64,000 nt of DNA from Eurosta solidaginis (Eukaryota > Arthropoda > Insecta > Diptera > Tephritidae), in the NCBI RefSeq assembly GCF_040869045.1, contig NC_090319.1, forward strand, positions 395,761,601 to 395,825,600. Reading direction: 5' to 3'. This document shows positions 58,161-64,000 of this stretch, piece by piece. Both the position numbers and the translations under genes were made by a program. The number at the start of each line of letters is the position of its first letter. Within the stretch, counting starts at the first letter, position 1. The notes beneath the pieces are model-generated. The model made no database searches and was not told the origin of the DNA. It saw nothing but the letters and a program-made list of their open reading frames with translations.

Positions 58161-58522
58161 AGCGGTCACCGTGGTGTGATGGTAACGTGCTCCGCCTACC
58201 ACACCGAATGCCCTGGGTTCACACCCCGGGCATAGCAACATCAAAATTTTAGAAATAAGGTTATTCAATTAGAAGAAAATTTTCTAAGCGGCGTCGCCCC
58301 TCGGCAGTGTTTGGCAAGCACTCCGAGTGTATTTCTGCCATGAAATGCTATCAGTGAAAACTCATCTGCCTCGCAGATGCCGTTCGGAGTCGGCATAAAA
58401 AAAGTAGGTCCCGTCCCGCCAAATTGGAGGAAAAATTAAAAGAAGCACGACGCAAATTGGAAGAAAAGCTCGGCCTAAAATCTCTGCGGAGGTTATCGCG
58501 CCTTACCTTAATTTATTTATTT
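58161..58522 (+). mobile_element. tRNA-derived SINE with 13-bp target duplication
   Basis: A perfect duplication AATGAAAGCTGTT flanks it (58148-58160 and 58523-58535). The head AGCGGTCACCGTGGTGTGAT contains an A-box-like stretch and a B box GGTTCACACCC. The body has CGGCAGTGTTTGGCAAGCAC and GGAGGTTATCGCGCCTTACC, and the tail is (ATTT)n. It would be transcribed by RNA polymerase III and moved by a LINE. It is the best-preserved of three copies in the window. Confidence 0.93.
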
Positions 58523-58734
58523 AATGAAAGCTGTTGCTGAGAGCTTTAAAGTAATTTTGATTGTGATATTCGATTTAGTCTCATGAACCTGGCAAAACTG
58601 ATAGACATGCATGGAAGCCGAAATAAAGACATGAATTAATAATACCCACATACCTATTTACATACGTCCTATTCGATTTGCCTATATAATTGTTTTTACG
58701 ATGCTTTTTTCCGGGAAGTAGACCAGAGACGGAC

Positions 58735-58825
58735 AGAAACTGGGACTAGGACTAGGAAAGGGACTGAGACTGAGACTCGGAGTGGGACTGTGACTGAGAC
58801 TCGGAATGGGACTGGAACAAAATAC
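58735..58825. repeat. degenerate GGGACT/GAGACT hexamer repeat
   Basis: The hexamers GGGACT, GAGACT and GGAGTG run for about 90 bp. They create a Ser/Pro-rich frame on the minus strand that is not a gene. Confidence 0.85.
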
Positions 58826-59159
58826 ATACCACCCTCTGGGACTGGCAATAAGATATGAAGAAGAAGGAGAAAAACTTGAGAGAAAAGAGAAGGAGAAGGA
58901 TACTGAGTAAGAGATAGAATGACACGAGGTGGAGATAGATGAAGCGAAAAATACGGCGGAGCACGTTACCATCACACCACGGTGGCCGCTAACAGCTTTC
59001 ATTTGATATCCATAATACACACACATTCTAGTGGTATCCGGGTTCATGTTTTGGAGTGGAAAAAGTGTAGAGGGGCGAGGGCAGCGTTAGAGGGAAAAAG
59101 CTTATTAAAATGTATGCAGATAGACCAAATTTAGGGCAGAACAACGTCTGCCGGGTCTG

Positions 59160-61270
59160 CTAGTATTAAATAATTTTTCAAACACAGCACTCAAATATTC
59201 ACTTTCACGGATATCATAGACACTGATGACATGATACGAAACTTTTATTCTCTCTCAATTCGTTTCCAGGAATGGGTCTTGAAGTTCATTCGATTGTAAA
59301 CAAAAGTTCGTTCGTTTCCAAGAATGGGTCTTGAACATCAGATGGCTATAGAGTTGCCTAAACTACCCAAAAAAAAACTCCAAGAAATCGTTCGGTTTCA
59401 TTATTTTCAAAAAATCAGCAAGTAAGGTGATAAAAACTTATTAAAATTTATAAAAAAGGCAGTTTTGTAGAAATATTTTGTGGTAGATAAGTGAAAAAAT
59501 ATGAAATAATATATTTCGATTGCGTTGCTTTGCTTTGTTGCGCTGGCACCGCCATGAACGGCTAGCCCCTTTTTCACTTTGATGCGACCAAAATGTTTAT
59601 TTACATACATATGTATACCCACATACAATAAAAAACGCAAAAAATTTATAAGAAATTACGAAATTAGATCACTTGGTGAAGTATCTGCGTTGTCGTCCGC
59701 AAAAGGCTGTTAATTATACATGTTGCGTTAACCTATACGTATACCTACAATTTATCTCAGCTGTCAAATGTGGAATGTTGCAACGCTCCACAAAAACCTG
59801 GCCTTTATGCATCCATTTACATCAATGCGAAGACTAAGAAGCTGACTTTTTCTTCAATCGAAAGCTGCTATCAAAACCCGTTTCGTGTGCAGCCCTTCGA
59901 TGAAAGGTGTTGTCACTGATAAATTTTCCACGGGTGAAAAATAGTTATTTTTTCTTCGGATTTGTAATCCTGACAAAAATTCGAGTTTTTTGATATCCCA
60001 TTTGACAATCTTGAGTAAGTTTTCAGTGAAAATTATAAATTAAACCTTTACCATATAAAATACCCCAAAGTTATTCTGAAATGCACAAATTTGATTTTGA
60101 GCATGATGGTATCTATGGCCAATATTATAAAAAATGCACATTTTCACGCGCTCTCAGAGAGCGAGAAGTTTCATATCATGTCATCTGTGATCATAGAACT
60201 AAAAAATTGTTTTGTGTCTTATTTGCACAGCGCATCGATAGAAGAAATAACGCTATATACGAAATTATGAACCGTTATTTTGTCTGCATTTTGGTTTTTG
60301 TCACAAAACACATGTTGCAAAGCTCATAAGAAAGTGTTTGGCGCCACAAAAATGAGCATCGTTCTTTGCTCAATTGTATCACCTTACCTTCGTGTGATAT
60401 TAGTTCCACATAAATAACTTCAACACATATTGGTTTATGATGATGAATTATAACACTGGTCAACATCATTTTTGTAGGTACATCGGTCGTGCGTAGATTT
60501 TTTTTATTGCTTTTGCACCCAGAAATAAGAATATGAACATAAAAAAGTTTTTGATTTGGTTTTGTTCGAAAAAAATGGAAAAAACGAAAAACATGAAAAT
60601 TCATCAAAATTTGACATATATTTGATTTATTCTAGTATAAGGTGTTTTTTTTTCAAGCGAGTTTGAAAAAAACGCTTTAACTAGCTTAACAGTTTCATTA
60701 TTCCAAAACCATACAGATGGTGAAAGTTTATCAGCTAATTGTTACTTTTTTTAGCTGCTATGACATTTCTACTTCTAGCGCAGTATGTTTTTGACACTCA
60801 ACCACAGAATTACAATAACAAAATACATGAAATGCGTGTGTTTGTTTGTATGTATGTCACCCTGCCGCCACGCTGTTATTTTGTTATTTTTGTTTATCTG
60901 CACATTCGTATGTTCATTTCATTCGCTCGTTCACAATAGTGCCCTATTTTTGAATATGCAACACTAGCCGCGTTCTATTCTAAGCGAGTGCGAAAAGAAC
61001 GCCAAACTCGGTTAAAATTTCCCTGCATGTATTTAACAACACTGGTAACATTTCAGCTGTCAAAATCATCTGTTGTTTATTATTGACGGTTTCTTTGTTT
61101 AAGCACGAAAATTAAAACATTTTTGTAAATTATAATATTTGTTGTGTTTTGAACACCTATCTTGGCGCCTTTTTTATATTTTCGTTGCAAAACTCGTGAA
61201 ATTTGCAATACAACGTTTTTGAAAACTTACTGGCAATAAATAAGCAAAATACTAATAAAAGAAAAGCAAA
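59160..61270. other. intergenic, no recognised gene
   Basis: The sequence around GTTTCCAGGAATGGGTCTTGAA is duplicated at 59267-59288 and 59308-59335. The 82-codon frame at 60081 shows no domain. The stretch 61080-61270 may hold the promoter of the HARBI1-like gene, but I see no diagnostic element. Confidence 0.5.
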
Positions 61271-62571
61271 ATGAGTGCTCCGGAAAACTATTTGGTAAAT
61301 TACTAATTAATTAAAGAAATTAGAAAGAAATAAGGTGTAGTAATCTTTCAGATTGAATTTCTTCTCTTGGATGACCAGAGTGAATTGCGTGCCCGTAGGC
61401 AGGAAGAAGTTGCCGACGAAATCTTGGATGCTGTTTTCGCAAGTTCCAGCTCCTCTGAGGACTCTGACACCGAAAACGAAGATCATGTAAAGTGCGAAAA
61501 TTTCGAAGCGACTCTTGATGCGATGAATCAGAAAGATTTTAAGATGCACATGAGACTGAAACGTGAAACTGTGGAATACGTTATTAGTAATATCCAATAG
61601 ATTATTCATATAAGTTTGTAAATACTAAATCACTTAAATTATTTTTCCTTTTAGTGAGATATTCCAATTATGCCCCTGATCCATCTAGCGGTGGAAGGCC
61701 ACCAGCTACGGCCAAAAAGTCTGTATATATGTATATTTGGTACGTGAGCAACACAGTGACCTTCAGACAACTAGGTAATTTGTTTGGGGTGGCTCAGTCG
61801 GCAGCGTGGTCAGTAGTGCAGCGAGTTGCTACTTTTTTGGTGTCCATAGCCGATGAACACATAAAGTGGCCACAAGGGGCTTATTTGCATGAAAATGCAG
61901 AACAATTTCGTGAAAAGAAACGTATTCCGGGTGTAATTGGGGCAATCGATTGCACACACATTGCCATTAAGGGACCAAAGAATTGTAAGGAAATGTACTT
62001 TAATAGGAAGAAAGCATACAGCATAGTGGTTCAAGCCGTAGTCGATTGTAACAAAAAATTTATTGATATTACCTGTGGTGAACCAGGATCGCTTCACGAT
62101 TATAGGGTACTAAGACGATCCAAACTCTTTGAAGACGCAGAAAGTCATTATGAGGAAATGTTTCCCAACTCGCATTTCATCATAGGAGATTCCGCGTATC
62201 CTTCGAACAAGTGGATAGTATCACCGTTCAAAGACTATGGAAATTTAAATGATGCGCAAAGAAAGTTCAACGAAATACTTTCATCTACACGAATGGTAGT
62301 TGAAAACGCATTTGGTTTGTTGAAAGGCAGATTTCGGAGGCTTTTAATGTTTACAGAGCAAACTGACCTTAAGATGATAACTAACATAGTAGTCAGCGTA
62401 TGCGTTTTGCATAACATTTGCATTTCTTTTGACGACTTGTATGACATGAACGAACAAAGTACAGACACCCTATTCGCTACTGAGAATGAAAGGGATGAAT
62501 CCGGTATTGATGAAGCACTTGACAGGAGGCAAAACCTTTTCAACTATTTGATACAGAATCACATCATTTAA
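61271..62571 (+). CDS. HARBI1-like PIF/Harbinger nuclease, intact
   Basis: There are three exons: 61271-61294 (MSAPENYL), 61352-61586 and 61655-62571, with phases 0 and 1 and donors GTAAAT and GTAATA. The product is about 391 residues. The middle exon has an acidic Ser-rich stretch (FASSSSSEDSDTENEDH). The last exon has the HTH-like VTFRQLGNLFGVAQSAAWSV and the DDE_Tnp_4 domain: D in IGAIDCTHIAI, D in FIIGDSAYPSNKW and E in MVVENAFGLLKGRFRR. No stop or frameshift is seen. The family are transposases; vertebrate HARBI1 is a domesticated member. No terminal repeats or Myb-like partner were found nearby, so both an element missing its partner and a domesticated gene are open. It differs clearly from the copy at 52064. 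Confidence 0.88.
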
Positions 62572-63016
62572 TGTCGTAAGTGGTTAGCATGAAAAAAATA
62601 AATATATACATTTTACTATCATATATATTTTAAAATTTAAGATCAAATCAATGTCAACTATGGCTAAAAGCACCAAACGCTTTTGTCAAATACAAATTGG
62701 TTATTTATTGAAAAAACTTTGCAGCACAAGCGACGATACCGATGATGATGGTGACGCTGGTACTACCATTAAGAAAGCCCCTATACGTGGCATGGATGTT
62801 GACTCCAGTGATTGTATGGTACTATGATTTTATAAAATATTATTATTTTTTTTTAATAATATAACAATTTGTCAACCCTTGTTAAACTAATGAGTTATAA
62901 ATCAAAAATGATAAGCAGAAAATAAAATTAAATAACATTATATAAACTGTAATAAATGCAGTCCCATATAATTATTTAAATAAGAGATTAGAATTAGTTA
63001 GCAACTACGTAAGTAT
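62572..63016. other. 3' flank of the HARBI1-like gene
   Basis: AATAAA at about 62598 may serve as its polyadenylation signal. 62730-62826 reads TSDDTDDDGDAG then GMDVDSSDCMVL, an acidic open stretch of unknown meaning. No gene call. Confidence 0.5.
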
Positions 63017-63024
63017 ATGTGGAT

Positions 63025-63932
63025 TAGAGGTTTACGCCGATCCTTTTATCGGCGGCGGCAGCGGCGGCGTACTCCGGTATTTTTACTTTAGAAAGCTTGA
63101 TCTTTCTATTTAAACAAATATTTAGGAAAGGTTTTGTTTGTATTTATTTAAGGAAATCAACGGTTTGACCATTTCGGAAGAGATACATAAAATGGTCACA
63201 CTTTTGTCTGTATATTTCGGCGTAGTTTGTGGCTCCTTGGCGGTCACACACAAAGGCGACTTACGGTTGCTATTAGTGGTCTTTTAATACTCATGCTTCT
63301 AGTGGCACATGTAGCCTCCAGATTTTTCGGCTGTTTTTAGGAGCTACAATTCCCGATGTGCGAACAGTAGCAATCCCGACCACCAGTCGCTACCACACCT
63401 GACCCTCACACCATATGACAGCACGGAGGCTATAGGACTGAGACTTCCAACTCATACCTTCGTCGACGTCACTGTCCTAGAAGCTCTTGGTGTAGCTCCG
63501 AAGACTTTCCAACGGATGCTTCTGTCGAGCTATACTTCCGAGCTACACCAGAGAAGCACCTTGAAACGTTAGGGAGTGACTATTCGGCCAAGGATGCCGC
63601 CCTCGAAATCATAAGCAGTCTAAGTGGATGTCATTGCGACATGGGTATCGTATAATCCTCGGCGCATCTACATAATTCAAATTTTACAAGGACCCTGGAT
63701 CAAATTTTTAAAATGTAGACCAAAGTTTGCAGACGTTTGTGTTCACAACATTGATTTCAATAGTCTTCGTTAAATCAAAACGATATTTTAGAATGAAAGT
63801 TGAAAGATGTGAAATGTTGCTTTCCGGCCTTATGTTATAAGAGCCCATTATGGATGACCGCGTAGCTTCAGTTTTCGTACTAGTTCGACTGTCCACCACG
63901 GCGGCGGCGTTTATCGGCGGCGTATATCTCTA
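63025..63932. mobile_element. hAT-type MITE, 908 bp
   Basis: A perfect 8-bp duplication ATGTGGAT stands at 63017-63024 and 63933-63940. The termini are TAGAGGTTTACGCCG and, inverted, TAGAGATATACGCCG. Both ends continue into CGG-rich sequence. An 8-bp duplication with TAGAG ends is characteristic of hAT elements. The interior has no transposase. Confidence 0.85.
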
Positions 63933-64000
63933 ATGTGGATATAATATTTGAACCGTTTATTGAAATTGGCACAAGTACATTTTCGAAATCATTGAACTTA

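Larger units (their letters stand above)
57570..59159 (+). mobile_element. Helitron-like element with 129-bp tandem units
   Basis: Units with CTCGAGATATAGGCCAAAAC occur at about 57699, 57828, 57957 and 58085 (period 128-129), followed by an inserted SINE. The region ends AACGTCTGCCGGGTCTGCTAGTA at about 59159; GGGTCYGCTAG|T is like known insect Helitron 3' ends (CTRR before T). The 5' boundary near 57570 (TCGGGTTTTCC) is a guess. The unit resembles the reverse complement of the DINE-1-like 130-bp repeat in layout. Confidence 0.6.

Noticed and set aside
58161..58235. A functional tRNA gene
   Set aside because: The A/B-box region continues into a SINE body with target duplications and does not fold as a proper tRNA by eye.
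58682..59047. 121-codon Ser/Pro-rich frame on the minus strand
   Set aside because: It is produced by a degenerate GGGACT/GAGACT simple repeat and an inverted SINE junction.
60081..60329. 82-codon frame upstream of the HARBI1-like gene
   Set aside because: No recognisable domain and no evidence of splicing to the downstream exons.

Overview
This is a eukaryotic window from an insect nuclear genome, most likely a schizophoran fly. A true fruit fly (Tephritidae) is my best guess, as an inference. The support is GT-AG introns, an insect kainate-type glutamate receptor gene, DINE-1-like (Helentron-derived) repeats with (GTCY)n tracts, a 412/mdg1-type LTR retrotransposon and I/LOA-like LINEs. Only one clear host gene is visible. 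The rest is a dense, nested transposon landscape in and around its introns.

Layout. 66-13966: a minus-strand Ty3/gypsy (412/mdg1-like) retrotransposon with 441-bp LTRs, a TAGT target duplication, a tRNA-Arg-type primer site and decayed gag-pol. Its 3' LTR carries a 744-bp insert that itself holds a MITE, and its integrase is split by a 5.9-kb LINE (2016-7884). 14332-17893: a DINE-1-like element whose ~130-bp repeat has expanded to about 15 units, with a SINE inside. 18398-45424: an ionotropic glutamate receptor gene on the plus strand; twelve exons encode about 830 residues, and the N-terminal exons are not seen. Its introns hold a second LINE copy (21177-25579, intact ORF2 but ORF1 deleted), Jockey and other LINE remnants, two more DINE-1-like copies, foldback elements and one copy of an unnamed TIR element (30905-34501). 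45645-48397: a second copy of that TIR element, carrying a 952-bp foldback insertion whose empty site is preserved in the first copy. 48896-54729: a region bounded by inverted repeats typical of PIF/Harbinger. It holds a broken Harbinger transposase, its Myb/SANT-like partner on the opposite strand, and a broken transposase with RAG1-core (Transib superfamily) features. 56362-59159: tandem repeats (193, 123 and 129 bp periods) in Helitron-like sequence with a SINE flanked by a 13-bp duplication. 61271-62571: an apparently intact three-exon HARBI1-like nuclease gene. 63025-63932: a hAT-type MITE with a perfect 8-bp target duplication.

The receptor is the only gene with an organismal role I can support: a glutamate-gated cation channel with R, S/T and E agonist-contact positions, the [11 protein letters not shown] gate and a glutamine pore. 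The mobile elements do not form one pathway, but their nesting gives a relative order of insertion. The three most interesting observations are the RAG1-like remnant inside the Harbinger boundaries, the unnamed TIR element that was copied after capturing Jockey sequence, and the DINE-1 repeat expansion.
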